Under the pieces are notes generated by a model that made no database searches, was not told the DNA's origin, and worked only from the letters and a program-made list of their open reading frames with translations. A DNA stretch of 64,000 nucleotides from Bacteroidales bacterium KHT7 (lineage in GTDB: Bacteria; Bacteroidota; Bacteroidia; Bacteroidales; Bacteroidaceae), in NCBI GenBank assembly GCA_900102385.1, contig FNBQ01000008.1:1-64000 (forward strand). Reading direction: 5' to 3'. Below, one piece after another: positions 41,555 through 50,062 of the stretch; position 1 is the stretch's first letter; each line of letters starts with the position of its first letter. The position numbers and the translations under genes are program-made.

Positions 41555-42235
41555 TTAAAATCTGTATTTGCCACCGAGAAGCAGTATTCCCTGGTCGCTG
41601 AAGCCTATTTCTGTGAAAACGCGCAATTTCGGACTTCCTGCTTCCATGCCAAGCAATGTTATACTTGGTATAAATACAAGGGTGGCATCGTTAAAGTCAA
41701 CACCTTCTTTCACGTCCTCTTTCTGGCTTTCGTACATTATTCCTACTCCTATGCCAGTCTTTCCGTACATGCCGAAATTCTTTTTTCTCAGGTAATCGAA
41801 CCTGATTGACGGGGTGAGGCTGAAGTTGTAGAATCTTGCTACGCCTGTCTTTTTACTTTGCCACGCCTCGTATTTGTCCAGATATGTCAAATGCATGTCG
41901 CGTTTGTTTCCGTTGAAAGCAAGGAAACCGCCAATACCTATAACTTTGTTAACATGGTAATAGTACTCAATGCTTATGTTTGGCAGATATGTGGTTGGAC
42001 CATAAGGGGAATAACTATTGGTGTCGTATGATTCAAGTCCGGCGGCTTTTATTGCTGCGGCAGAAGGGCTTATGTCTGTTAGCTGACTGTCGTTCATTGA
42101 GCCGATTTGTGTAGATGCCAGAGTACCTATCGTTACGCCAATTTCATGTTTTGTGTCATAATACTTGTGGCTCTGCGCAAAGATGCTGGTCGAAAAGGTT
42201 AGGAAGCTAATGACCAAAGTAGTAAATTTTCTCAT
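41555..42235 (-). CDS. Outer-membrane beta-barrel protein of unknown function
   Basis: This 226-aa exported protein has a signal peptide (about 1-20, ending FAQ) and alternating short strands, ending LLLGGKYRF with a terminal Phe. These features fit an outer-membrane barrel of 8-10 strands (OmpW/porin-like group). There is no plug or enzyme motif. It is a single gene running towards hsdR, with its own -33/-7 promoter at 42334-42304. No ligand or partner can be named. Confidence 0.8.
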   Translation of the reverse strand: MRKFTTLVISFLTFSTSIFAQSHKYYDTKHEIGVTIGTLASTQIGSMNDSQLTDISPSAAAIKAAGLESYDTNSYSPYGPTTYLPNISIEYYYHVNKVIGIGGFLAFNGNKRDMHLTYLDKYEAWQSKKTGVARFYNFSLTPSIRFDYLRKKNFGMYGKTGIGVGIMYESQKEDVKEGVDFNDATLVFIPSITLLGMEAGSPKLRVFTEIGFSDQGILLLGGKYRF

Positions 42236-42303
42236 TATTTTAGGATGTTAAAATGTTTGTTATTGTATTTCGATGTCTAAATGTTTTTCAACGAAATGTG
42301 CAG

Positions 42304-42334
42304 CAAAGATAATTGTTAATTTTGTTATGTCAAA
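42304..42334 (-). promoter_or_regulatory. Promoter of the outer-membrane protein gene
   Basis: On the minus strand TTTG (42334-42331), 19 bp, then TATCTTTG (42311-42304) is a full -33/-7 match, 69 bp before the start codon. Confidence 0.7.
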
Positions 42335-42453
42335 AGTTTCTTTTGGAAAATATTGCAGGATAAAATATAAGGGTGGAAAGGAGTGATTGCATTTTGGCAT
42401 ATAGTAACGCCCTCATATACTTTGATTTTTAAGCAAAAAACTGACGAAAAACC

Positions 42454-42484
42454 TTTGCCAGACGAAAAAAAAGTCGTATTTTTG
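42454..42484 (+). promoter_or_regulatory. rpsA promoter
   Basis: TTTG (42454-42457), 19 bp, then TATTTTTG (42477-42484) is a near-perfect Bacteroidota promoter. The start codon is 62 bp downstream after an AT-rich leader without a Shine-Dalgarno site, a usual leader for ribosomal genes in this phylum. Confidence 0.75.
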
Positions 42485-42545
42485 CGCCCAGATTTTATAA
42501 CAATATAATGTCTAACTTTATTAATTAATTTATTATCAATTTATT

Positions 42546-44333
42546 ATGTCAGATTTAAAGAACATTGCTCCATTGGCAGATTTCGACTGGGATTCTTACG
42601 AGAACGGTGCTGCTAACGCAGAGAAGGCATCTCAGGAAGCTGCTTACGAAGGAACACTTAACAAGGTAAACGAGCGCGAGGTTGTTGACGGTACAGTTAT
42701 CGCCCTTAACAAGCGCGAGGTTGTTGTAAACATCGGTTACAAGTCAGACGGTGTTATCCCAATGAACGAGTTCCGTTACAACCCAGATATCAAGGTTGGC
42801 GATGTTGTTGAGGTTTACATCGAGAATCAGGAGGACAAGAAGGGTCAGTTGATTCTTTCACACAAGAAGGCTCGTGCTACACGTGCATGGGATCGTATCA
42901 ACGCTGCTCTTGAGTCAGAGGAAATCATCAAGGGTTACGTTAAGTGCCGCACTAAGGGCGGTATGATTGTTGACGTATTCGGTATCGAGGCATTCTTGCC
43001 AGGTTCACAGATTGACGTTAAGCCAATCCGCGACTACGATATCTTCGTTGGCAAGACAATGGAATTCAAGGTTGTTAAGATCAACCAGGAGTTCAAGAAT
43101 GTCGTTGTTTCTCACAAGGCTCTTATCGAGGCAGAGCTTGAGGCACAGAAGAAGGAAATTATCAGTCACCTTGAGAAGGGTCAGGTTCTTGAGGGTACTG
43201 TCAAGAATATCACAAGCTACGGCGTATTCATCGACCTTGGCGGCGTAGACGGTCTTATCCACATCACAGACCTTTCATGGGGCCGCGTAAGCGATCCTAA
43301 GGAGGTTGTTGAGCTGGATCAGAAGCTTAACGTCGTTATCCTTGACTTCGATGACGAGAAGAAGCGTATCGCTCTTGGCTTGAAGCAGCTTACTCCACAT
43401 CCATGGGATGCTCTTGACGCTAACTTGAAGGTTGGTGACAAGGTTAAGGGTAAGGTTGTCGTTATGGCTGACTACGGTGCATTCATCGAGATTGCTCCAG
43501 GCGTAGAAGGTCTTATCCACGTTTCAGAGATGTCTTGGAGCCAGCACTTGCGTTCTGCTCAGGACTTCATGAAGGTAGGCGACGAGGTAGAGGCAGTTAT
43601 CCTTACACTCGACCGCGAGGAGCGCAAGATGTCTCTTGGTATCAAGCAGCTTAAGGCTGATCCATGGGAGAACATCGAGGCTAAGTACCCTGTAGGTTCT
43701 AAGCACACAGCTAAGGTTCGCAACTTCACAAACTTCGGTGTATTCGTTGAGATCGAGGAAGGTGTTGACGGTCTTATCCACATCTCAGACCTTTCTTGGA
43801 CTAAGAAGATCAAGCACCCATCAGAGTTCACTCAGATTGGCGCAGAGATCGAGGTTCAGGTTCTTGAGATCGACAAGGAGAACCGTCGTTTGAGCCTTGG
43901 CCACAAGCAGCTTGAGGACAACCCATGGGATGCATTCGAGGGTCAGTTTACAGTTGATTCTATCCACGAGGGTAAGATCATCGAGATGCTTGACAAGGGT
44001 GCTGTAGTATCTTTGGAGCAGGGTGTTGAGGGCTTCGCTACTCCTAAGCACCTTGTAAAGGAGGACGGCTCACAGGCTCAGCTTGGCGAGACTCTTCAGT
44101 TCAAGGTAATCGAGTTCAACAAGGAGAGCAAGCGTATCATTCTTTCACACAGCCGTATCTACGAGGATGTTGCTCGTGCTGAGGCTCGTGCTGCTAAGAA
44201 GGAGGCTGCTGCAGCTAAGAAGTCAACTAAGAAGGAGGAGACAGCTACAATCCAGAACAAGGCTGCTTCTACAACTCTTGGCGATATCGACGGTCTTGCA
44301 GCTCTTAAGGCTCAGCTTGAGAAGGGTGAGTAA
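42546..44333 (+). CDS. rpsA: 30S ribosomal protein S1
   Basis: This 595-aa protein has six S1 (OB-fold) domains. Recognisable cores are VVNIGYKSDGVIP, VDVFGIEAFLPG, VFIDLGGVDGLIH, AFIEIAPGVEGLIH, VFVEIEEGVDGLIH and VVSLEQGVEGF. S1 delivers mRNA to the 30S subunit, which matters in a phylum with few Shine-Dalgarno sites. A Lys/Ala-rich tail ends the protein. Codon choice is strongly biased (mostly GGT/AAG/GAG) as in highly expressed genes, and differs clearly from the neighbouring accessory genes. It is a single gene with its own promoter and terminator. Confidence 0.97.
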   Translation: MSDLKNIAPLADFDWDSYENGAANAEKASQEAAYEGTLNKVNEREVVDGTVIALNKREVVVNIGYKSDGVIPMNEFRYNPDIKVGDVVEVYIENQEDKKGQLILSHKKARATRAWDRINAALESEEIIKGYVKCRTKGGMIVDVFGIEAFLPGSQIDVKPIRDYDIFVGKTMEFKVVKINQEFKNVVVSHKALIEAELEAQKKEIISHLEKGQVLEGTVKNITSYGVFIDLGGVDGLIHITDLSWGRVSDPKEVVELDQKLNVVILDFDDEKKRIALGLKQLTPHPWDALDANLKVGDKVKGKVVVMADYGAFIEIAPGVEGLIHVSEMSWSQHLRSAQDFMKVGDEVEAVILTLDREERKMSLGIKQLKADPWENIEAKYPVGSKHTAKVRNFTNFGVFVEIEEGVDGLIHISDLSWTKKIKHPSEFTQIGAEIEVQVLEIDKENRRLSLGHKQLEDNPWDAFEGQFTVDSIHEGKIIEMLDKGAVVSLEQGVEGFATPKHLVKEDGSQAQLGETLQFKVIEFNKESKRIILSHSRIYEDVARAEARAAKKEAAAAKKSTKKEETATIQNKAASTTLGDIDGLAALKAQLEKGE

Positions 44334-44357
44334 TTCTTTACACACTATAAATATTAC

Positions 44358-44390
44358 AAAGGCAGGGATTTATTCCTGCCTTTTTTGTTT
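44358..44390 (+). terminator. rpsA terminator
   Basis: GGCAGG (44361-44366) and CCTGCC (44375-44380) form a stem followed by TTTTTTGTTTTT, 24 bp past the rpsA stop. The T-run also carries the TTTG of the next gene's promoter. Confidence 0.8.
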
Positions 44391-44414
44391 TTATAATTTT
44401 TTTTTGTAAGTTTG
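44384..44414 (+). promoter_or_regulatory. Promoter of the 44.4-48.4 kb gene cluster
   Basis: TTTG (44384-44387), 19 bp, then TAAGTTTG (44407-44414). The -33 element lies inside the T-run of the rpsA terminator. The start codon is 25 bp after the -7 box. Confidence 0.65.
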
Positions 44415-44439
44415 CACAATGTAAATAATTTACTTATCT

Positions 44440-45564
44440 ATGGGTTTGTTCAGACGTAAACGCAAATGGTACGAACATTACGGCTATAACGATAGCAGGC
44501 TCTCGCAGCACAGGGTGCGGTGGGACGTTGTTATACCCGTATTCGTCCTGTTGATAGTGTGTGGATGTGCGGCATTCTGTTTCTGGCCTGTATCTGATGA
44601 TAGGGCTGAAAAGGCTACTGTGCTTGTTGAGAATAAAAGTTGCTACGCCCTCGAAGTTCCGGGTGTAGATACGCTGTATTTCAGTACGTTCGACCGCAAG
44701 AACGGCTTCGGACGAATGCAGATTGTTGAGGATTCGGCTGTTGTGAGCCGATATGCCACAGGCTTCTTTGTTAGCGGTCCGCAGCCGTGGAGCTTATGCG
44801 ACGGAAGGGTTGTTACCTCAACGCAGGTTGTCCGTCCTCTCATTCCGCTTACGAAACTGAATATGGAACTTCGTAAATATCTTAATATCTTGCAGAACAA
44901 GGTGCTGGCAGAGAAGAAGATTATCGACCATCAGGCAAGCGAATTCAAGTATTATGTCGAGACTCACAACGAGGAGGACGACGGATACGATCAGGTTCTT
45001 CTATACTACCGAAAATTAGACAATCGCAAAGGCTATCTTGACAAGATTGAGAACTGCGTAGTAAAGGCTCTGAGAATGAACAATGTAAAGGTTTCTTATC
45101 GTTCTAATATGAGTCTTGTGTACCGAACAGAAACCGCCGACACATCGTACGTCGGACGATATAATGCAAGCGTCTTGGCGAGCGAGAGCGACAGCGAACT
45201 CGCCCTTCTGCATACCACCGACAGCGTTATGCCCGAAGGCTCCAAGAGCATCAGAATTGCTCCTTTCTCTATTTTCGACGGCGTTGACCACGACATGAGA
45301 GTTTGGCTGACAGGCTTTAATATAGGTGCTGTTGAGAGCCGTAACATAGAGAAAGTAAAGCCTGCTGTAATGCAAGGCACGCTCGGACAGATGTCTCAGC
45401 AGAGCGGAAATGCAGACAACGTTATACGCACATGGTCGCACACAATTCCTACGCTTCAGTGGAGCGAGGGAAGCGTTATCCGCAGTCCGAAGGGCTTTGT
45501 GGTCGGCATAAACCAAGGTGATAAAATGGTTGAAGTGAAGGCGGTGAGGAGATTGATGCAATGA
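44440..45564 (+). CDS. Membrane-anchored degenerate trypsin-fold protein
   Basis: This 374-aa protein has a basic N-terminus and one membrane helix (about 30-49), with the rest outside the cytoplasm. Its pattern recalls trypsin-like serine proteases: ATGFFVSG...DGRVVTSTQVV (106-131), then DSELALLH, then WSEGSVIRSPKGFVVGINQG. The catalytic His of a normal VTNAHVV is Gln (Q129 in VTSTQVV), and the GNSGG-type site is broken, so it is probably inactive as a protease and may bind peptides. A coiled or helical insert lies between (about 140-215). It overlaps the next gene by 4 bp and starts a cluster of four exported or membrane genes. The fold call is by eye. Confidence 0.6.
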   Translation: MGLFRRKRKWYEHYGYNDSRLSQHRVRWDVVIPVFVLLIVCGCAAFCFWPVSDDRAEKATVLVENKSCYALEVPGVDTLYFSTFDRKNGFGRMQIVEDSAVVSRYATGFFVSGPQPWSLCDGRVVTSTQVVRPLIPLTKLNMELRKYLNILQNKVLAEKKIIDHQASEFKYYVETHNEEDDGYDQVLLYYRKLDNRKGYLDKIENCVVKALRMNNVKVSYRSNMSLVYRTETADTSYVGRYNASVLASESDSELALLHTTDSVMPEGSKSIRIAPFSIFDGVDHDMRVWLTGFNIGAVESRNIEKVKPAVMQGTLGQMSQQSGNADNVIRTWSHTIPTLQWSEGSVIRSPKGFVVGINQGDKMVEVKAVRRLMQ

Positions 45565-46886
45565 AAAAGTATATTATAACAGCATATATTATAACCATTA
45601 CGGCTCTGATGTCGTGCTCAGACACAAAAACAGAAAGCATGGCATGGGCAGGGGGACAGTACACGGGCGAGGTTGTAGACGGAAAGCCACAAGGCTACGG
45701 AACGTGGACAAACAGTCAACTCACATACAAGGGCGAGTGGAAGAAAGGACAGCGCAACGGCTTCGGCATCTCTACATGGAAGAACGGCAACGTGTATCGT
45801 GGTGAGTACAAGAACGATAGAATCTGCGGACAGGGCATCCTGAAGTATGCCAGCGGAGCCGTGTACAAAGGCGAGTGGAAGTCCGACAGAAAAGACGGAT
45901 ACGGTGTTTTGTCCGATTCGACAGGTATTTTTACAGGTATCTGGGAAGCCGGCCGCATAGACTACGGAACAGCCAGATATCCTAAAGGCGTTATCTATGA
46001 AGGATATTTCAATACAAGTCGCGTGGCAGACGGTGTAGGCTGTCTTACAACGCCCGACGGCTCGGTCTACGACGGACATTATCAGGCTGGAGTACGCTCT
46101 GGATTCGGCTTTGCCATCGAAAAGACAGGACCGGTTAAGTGCGGTTTCTGGGTCAAGGGCAAGTATCAGGGCGAGAAGATACTCTATTCTACCGACCGCG
46201 TTTACGGTATCGACGTGAGCCGTTTCCAGCATGAGCACGACAAGAAGCGATACGCTATACATTGGGGCAATCTCAGCATCACAAGCCTCGGAACAAAGAG
46301 TCAGAAGCGCATAAAGGGCGATAACATAACCTGTCCCGTAACCTTTGTGTATATAAAGGCAACAGAAGGCAAGCAGCTGCTTAACAGATACTATGCCGCC
46401 GATATACATGCAGCGCGCCGAAACGGCTATGTGTGCGGAGCATATCACTTCTTTACGCCGGCAGACCCTATCCAGCAGGCGCGATTCTTCTGCAAGAGCG
46501 TGAAACTGCGCAAGGGCGATTTGCCTCCGATGCTCGACATAGAGCCAACCGAGGACCAGATTGTGCGCATGGGCGGCGAGAAGAGCATGTTTCAGCGCAT
46601 CTTGGTGTGGGTTAGAATAGTGCAGCGTCAGTACGGCGTAAAGCCGATACTCTATTGCGGTCAGTTGTTCCTGAACCGCCACTATGCAAAGGCTCCCGAG
46701 GAACTGAAGAAGTACGACCTGTGGATTGCGCGCTATGGCGAGTACAAGCCTTTCTATCATCTGCAGTATTGGCAGTTGGCAGAAGACGGAGTAGTTAAGG
46801 GAATCCACGGAAACGTAGATATAAACGTGTTTAACGGCTCGCACGAGCGTTTCAAGGAATATGTTAGCCAGAATGGCATAAAATAA
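45561..46886 (+). CDS. MORN-repeat/GH25 lysozyme lipoprotein
   Basis: This 441-aa protein has a lipobox LMSC (C19). Residues ~34-200 hold six to seven MORN repeats (for example YKGEWKKGQRNGFG, YRGEYKNDRICGQG, YKGEWKSDRKDGYG). Residues ~214-435 hold a GH25 lysozyme domain: VYGIDVSRFQ (D218), VYIKATEG, GAYHFF, MLDIE (D326, E328) and a WQ motif. GH25 enzymes cut MurNAc-GlcNAc links in peptidoglycan. MORN repeats are common in eukaryotes and in some bacterial toxin and effector proteins; their fusion to a lysozyme in a lipoprotein is uncommon. It overlaps the preceding gene by 4 bp and is 11 bp before the next. Likely role is wall remodelling with a membrane- or lipid-binding platform. Confidence 0.88.
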   Translation: MKKYIITAYIITITALMSCSDTKTESMAWAGGQYTGEVVDGKPQGYGTWTNSQLTYKGEWKKGQRNGFGISTWKNGNVYRGEYKNDRICGQGILKYASGAVYKGEWKSDRKDGYGVLSDSTGIFTGIWEAGRIDYGTARYPKGVIYEGYFNTSRVADGVGCLTTPDGSVYDGHYQAGVRSGFGFAIEKTGPVKCGFWVKGKYQGEKILYSTDRVYGIDVSRFQHEHDKKRYAIHWGNLSITSLGTKSQKRIKGDNITCPVTFVYIKATEGKQLLNRYYAADIHAARRNGYVCGAYHFFTPADPIQQARFFCKSVKLRKGDLPPMLDIEPTEDQIVRMGGEKSMFQRILVWVRIVQRQYGVKPILYCGQLFLNRHYAKAPEELKKYDLWIARYGEYKPFYHLQYWQLAEDGVVKGIHGNVDINVFNGSHERFKEYVSQNGIK

Positions 46887-46897
46887 CCTGAACGGAT

Positions 46898-47632
46898 ATG
46901 AGAAAAGATATTGACATTTCGGTAAAGGGCTTTCCGGCAGCGAAGGTGCAGGAAGACTATTTTTATTGGTATATAGATTTGGGCGACGGCAATGGCGAGT
47001 CGTTCTACGAAAAGAAGGAGTTTGCCGATGTAAAGGCAGCCATACGCGAAAAGACCGCTCACCCTGAGGTTGAGAGAAAAGAATCGTGGTCGCCAATTGA
47101 TGATGATAAAGACGAGGCTGAGAATCAGCCTGTTGAAGAAGAAAAGGCCGAAGAACAGCCAGTTGACGAAACCGTTGTGTCGAATGATGTTGACGAAGCC
47201 ATTCCTGCCGGATTTCAGCGTGTTGAGGAATATCGCGACAACAGACCGCGAAGACTGCGCGACAGCATCTCTTGGAAGGGTAAGGCTCTGATTGCGGCGT
47301 TTGTGGTGCTTTTTGCGCTTGCCGTAACTTGTCCCGACGAGGACGCTCATCGCAGAGTGGTGGCTCGCGAGGTTGAGTCGGTTTGCGGAAGCAACGGCAT
47401 CTACGATATGTTCGACCAAGGCAGCATCTTTTCTGACGTTATCAGCATGTTTATGGATAATGTCGTAGACGTTGTGGCAAGCACGGTAGAGGTAAAGGAT
47501 TGTATGTTCTTCTCAATCGGCTATCTTGACGGACATCCGGTTAGTTTCGGCATCTTGCATCATGTGTTCCTGTTTGCCGACGGCAACGATTTCAAGCAAT
47601 ATCTGAAAGAAAAAAGTATGATAACAAGATAA
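46898..47632 (+). CDS. Single-pass membrane protein, DUF4359-like
   Basis: This 244-aa protein has a cytoplasmic N-terminal part with a folded start (YFYWYIDLGDG) and an acidic Glu/Val linker (about 70-100). One membrane helix (about 129-144) follows, then a short outer domain beginning VTCPDEDAHRRVVAREVE. That beginning recalls DUF4359, which I name from memory. No enzyme motif is visible. It is 11 bp after the lysozyme gene and 5 bp before the leucine-rich-repeat gene, so it belongs to the same transcript. Confidence 0.7.
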   Translation: MRKDIDISVKGFPAAKVQEDYFYWYIDLGDGNGESFYEKKEFADVKAAIREKTAHPEVERKESWSPIDDDKDEAENQPVEEEKAEEQPVDETVVSNDVDEAIPAGFQRVEEYRDNRPRRLRDSISWKGKALIAAFVVLFALAVTCPDEDAHRRVVAREVESVCGSNGIYDMFDQGSIFSDVISMFMDNVVDVVASTVEVKDCMFFSIGYLDGHPVSFGILHHVFLFADGNDFKQYLKEKSMITR

Positions 47633-47637
47633 GATTT

Positions 47638-48414
47638 ATGAAACGAATCATTTCCATCCTATGTATTGCCTGTGCTGTCTTGGGCGCGCAGGCTTCTGAT
47701 TTCTGCCGAAAGAATGCCGACGGCAAAATCATCTATTACAATATCACAACGCAGAAGGGCGGCAAGCCAACCGTAAGCGTAACATTCTTTCAGGAAGGCG
47801 ATGCCTTTACCTACAAAGATACCCTGAACGTGCCCGAAACCGTTACGCGCAAGGAGGTTACATACACCGTTACTGCTGTTGGAAAACGCGCTTTCTACTA
47901 CTCAAACTCGTTGCAGGTTGTTAATCTGCCAAAGACGGTAACGAAGATTGAGGACGAGGCATTTAAAATGTCTACCGTTCAGGCTGTTAACGGAACACAG
48001 AATGTGGAGACCGTAGGCATTGAGGCATTCTATAGCACTCAGGTCAAAAGCATCGAACTGCCTGCCCTGAAGAAGCTCGGCAAAATGGCTTTCTTCGAGT
48101 GCGATTTGAAGCATTTCGACATAGGCTCAAGCCTTGAAAGAATAGAGGAGGGCACATTCAATTTCAGCAAGGAATATAGAGTTAAGTTGCCGGCAACGCT
48201 GAAATACGTTGGCAAGAAGGCTTTCGATGCACAGCGTATGGCCGATGTTTATTGCTTCGGCACAGTTCCGCCAAAGTGCGAGCCTAATTCATTCTGCGAG
48301 AAGTTGTCAGACCTCCGTTCGCTCGTTCTGCATGTGCCTGCCGGTGCTCGCAGTGCATACGAGAATGCCCCTGTCTGGCAGGATTTCGGAACAATAGTAG
48401 ATATCAAGGAATAA
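47638..48414 (+). CDS. BspA-type leucine-rich-repeat secreted protein
   Basis: This 258-aa protein has a signal peptide (about 1-19, LGAQA) and LRR_5/BspA-like repeats, for example VGKRAFYYSNSLQVVNLPKT, VGIEAFYSTQVKSIELP, VGKKAFDAQRMADVYC. The end (LHVPAGARSAYENAPVWQDFGTI) is the usual capping strand of BspA proteins. Such proteins bind fibronectin and other host or bacterial surfaces in oral and gut Bacteroidales. It is shorter than BspA itself. It is the last of four linked genes, 14 bp before upp. Confidence 0.85.
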   Translation: MKRIISILCIACAVLGAQASDFCRKNADGKIIYYNITTQKGGKPTVSVTFFQEGDAFTYKDTLNVPETVTRKEVTYTVTAVGKRAFYYSNSLQVVNLPKTVTKIEDEAFKMSTVQAVNGTQNVETVGIEAFYSTQVKSIELPALKKLGKMAFFECDLKHFDIGSSLERIEEGTFNFSKEYRVKLPATLKYVGKKAFDAQRMADVYCFGTVPPKCEPNSFCEKLSDLRSLVLHVPAGARSAYENAPVWQDFGTIVDIKE

Positions 48415-48428
48415 AACGTTCTACACTT

Positions 48429-49088
48429 ATGAAGATTATAAATTTAAGCGAAGAAAATAATATCATCTGTCAGTATCTGGCTGAATTGCGCGATGTTAAT
48501 GTGCAGAACGACAGAATGCGCTTCCGCAACAACGTGCGCCGCATAGGAAATGCCATGGCATACGAGGTGAGCAAGTCGGTAAGATACAAGAAAACTCTGG
48601 TAACAACTCCATTGGAGACGACAACCGTTTCGGTGCTCGACGATGATATTGTGATAGGAACGGTGTTCCGCGCCGGACTGCCTCTGCACGAGGGCTTTTT
48701 GGATGTCTTCGACAAGGCTGGAAACGCCTTCGTATCGGCTTATCGCTACTATACTGACCGCGATTGCAGCAATGTAGGCGTGCATATCGAATACATCGCC
48801 ACTCCCGATTTGACGGGAAAGACCCTGATGCTTGTAGACCCTATGCTTGCCACAGGCGAGAGCATGGAGCTGGCTTATCAGGCTTTTGAGTCGAAGGGAA
48901 AGCCGGGAAAACTAATAATGGCTTGCGTTATAGCCGCTCAGGAGGGAGTTGACCATCTGAAAAAGTGTTTCCCATCAGATGATGTGGTGCTATATTGCGC
49001 CACCATCGACCCAAAACTAAACGAGCGCAAATATATTGTGCCGGGTTTGGGCGATGCTGGCGACTTGATGTATGGCGAAAAACTTTAG
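48429..49088 (+). CDS. upp: Uracil phosphoribosyltransferase
   Basis: This 219-aa cytoplasmic enzyme makes UMP from uracil and PRPP (pyrimidine salvage). The PRPP-binding loop is at V136-DPMLATGES (136-145) and the uracil-binding end reads YIVPGLGDAGDLMYGE. Length and motif order fit Upp. It follows the LRR gene by 14 bp, which may be simple proximity rather than shared function. It is convergent with the hydrolase gene that ends at 49108. Confidence 0.95.
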   Translation: MKIINLSEENNIICQYLAELRDVNVQNDRMRFRNNVRRIGNAMAYEVSKSVRYKKTLVTTPLETTTVSVLDDDIVIGTVFRAGLPLHEGFLDVFDKAGNAFVSAYRYYTDRDCSNVGVHIEYIATPDLTGKTLMLVDPMLATGESMELAYQAFESKGKPGKLIMACVIAAQEGVDHLKKCFPSDDVVLYCATIDPKLNERKYIVPGLGDAGDLMYGEKL

Positions 49089-49107
49089 TCTGTCAGGACT
49101 AAGGTTC

Positions 49108-49923
49108 TTACTTTGTTAGATAATCAATTGTAAATTTGATAGCCTCATTATGGTGCTGACTAAATCCATGGTCGGCACCATTTATTATATGCAGTTCGCT
49201 GCCCTTGTGTTCGTAGGCAAAACGCTCGCCGTAGGTGTATGGAACAACGCGGTCGTAAGTGCCGTGGATAACGCAAAGCTGACCTGTAAACTGTCGGGCT
49301 GTGTCGTAAATAGGAAGAGTCTGGGCAATCTTAACGTAGTTTCCGCCAAGTTTAAGGTTGCCGAAGAGCAGTTTGATTTCCTCTGGCGGATTGGCTGCAT
49401 CGTACATGACGCCCATGATTGTTCCGCGAATTGCGTCGTCGCGCAAAACAGCGGCAGGAGCGAGCAGAACTGCCTTCTTGATTTTGTTCTTCAACTGTCC
49501 GCTTAGCATGGCTGTAACCACGCCGCCCTGCGAATGTCCTACCATCGATACCGACTTTACATAGTCGAGCGATGAGACGTAGTTGAAAATGCAGTTGGCG
49601 TCTTCAATCTCGTTCAGAACGGTCATGTGCTCGAACTTACCTTCGCTCTGTCCGTGACCGTTAAAGTCGAAACGGATGCTTGCAACGCCTTTCTTCAGCA
49701 GATTCTCGGCGATGTCCTTCAGCAGAGGCTCGTTCTTGTTACCCATGAATCCGTGTGCGATGATAACCATCTGACATTTCTGTCCCGGTTGCAGTTCGGG
49801 CTTCTGAACGATGGCCGACAACATGCCTACCGAGCCTTTCACCTGAATGGTATCGGTCTTTGCCGACAGATTAAGCGCGATAAGCGTCAATGCTGCTAAA
49901 ATTGTACTTTTTATTTTTCTCAT
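49108..49923 (-). CDS. Exported alpha/beta hydrolase
   Basis: This 271-aa enzyme has a signal peptide (about 1-21) and an alpha/beta-hydrolase fold: IIAHGFMGN oxyanion region, nucleophile S131 in GHSQGG, D in HGTYDRVVP and H in GADHGFSQHH. It resembles esterases of the cinnamoyl-esterase/BD-FAE or S33-like kind. The substrate is not determined. A single gene running against upp, with a -7 box TATTTTTG (49956-49949) 25 bp before the start. Confidence 0.88.
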   Translation of the reverse strand: MRKIKSTILAALTLIALNLSAKTDTIQVKGSVGMLSAIVQKPELQPGQKCQMVIIAHGFMGNKNEPLLKDIAENLLKKGVASIRFDFNGHGQSEGKFEHMTVLNEIEDANCIFNYVSSLDYVKSVSMVGHSQGGVVTAMLSGQLKNKIKKAVLLAPAAVLRDDAIRGTIMGVMYDAANPPEEIKLLFGNLKLGGNYVKIAQTLPIYDTARQFTGQLCVIHGTYDRVVPYTYGERFAYEHKGSELHIINGADHGFSQHHNEAIKFTIDYLTK

Positions 49924-49948
49924 TTTTTATGGTATTAAAATTTCAGTG

Positions 49949-49956
49949 CAAAAATA
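49949..49956 (-). promoter_or_regulatory. -7 box of the alpha/beta hydrolase gene
   Basis: On the minus strand this reads TATTTTTG, 25 bp before the start codon. No clear -33 was seen. Confidence 0.5.
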
Positions 49957-50008
49957 CTATTTTTTTGAACTTTCAGGAGTAGTATTTTGTAAAAATCTTT
50001 TAGAAAGT

Positions 50009-50041
50009 TTTGCATCTTCTGCCGTTTTTGTTGTATCTTTA
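50009..50041 (+). promoter_or_regulatory. ndk promoter
   Basis: TTTG (50009-50012), 21 bp, then TATCTTTA (50034-50041), one base off the -7 consensus. The start codon is 21 bp downstream. Confidence 0.6.
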
Positions 50042-50062
50042 CGAGCCAAAAAATTTAAAAAA

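Larger units (their letters stand above)
42236..42545. other. Divergent promoter spacer (outer-membrane gene / rpsA)
   Basis: This 310-bp spacer has no gene. It carries the two promoters listed next. Confidence 0.6.

Noticed and set aside
45618-47096. A 492-codon open frame on the minus strand
   Set aside because: It is antisense to the MORN-GH25 gene and the start of the next one. Translation gives no recognisable domain.
49847-50062. N-terminal extension of ndk
   Set aside because: The frame is open but covers the divergent promoter region, and the conserved kinase begins at 50063.
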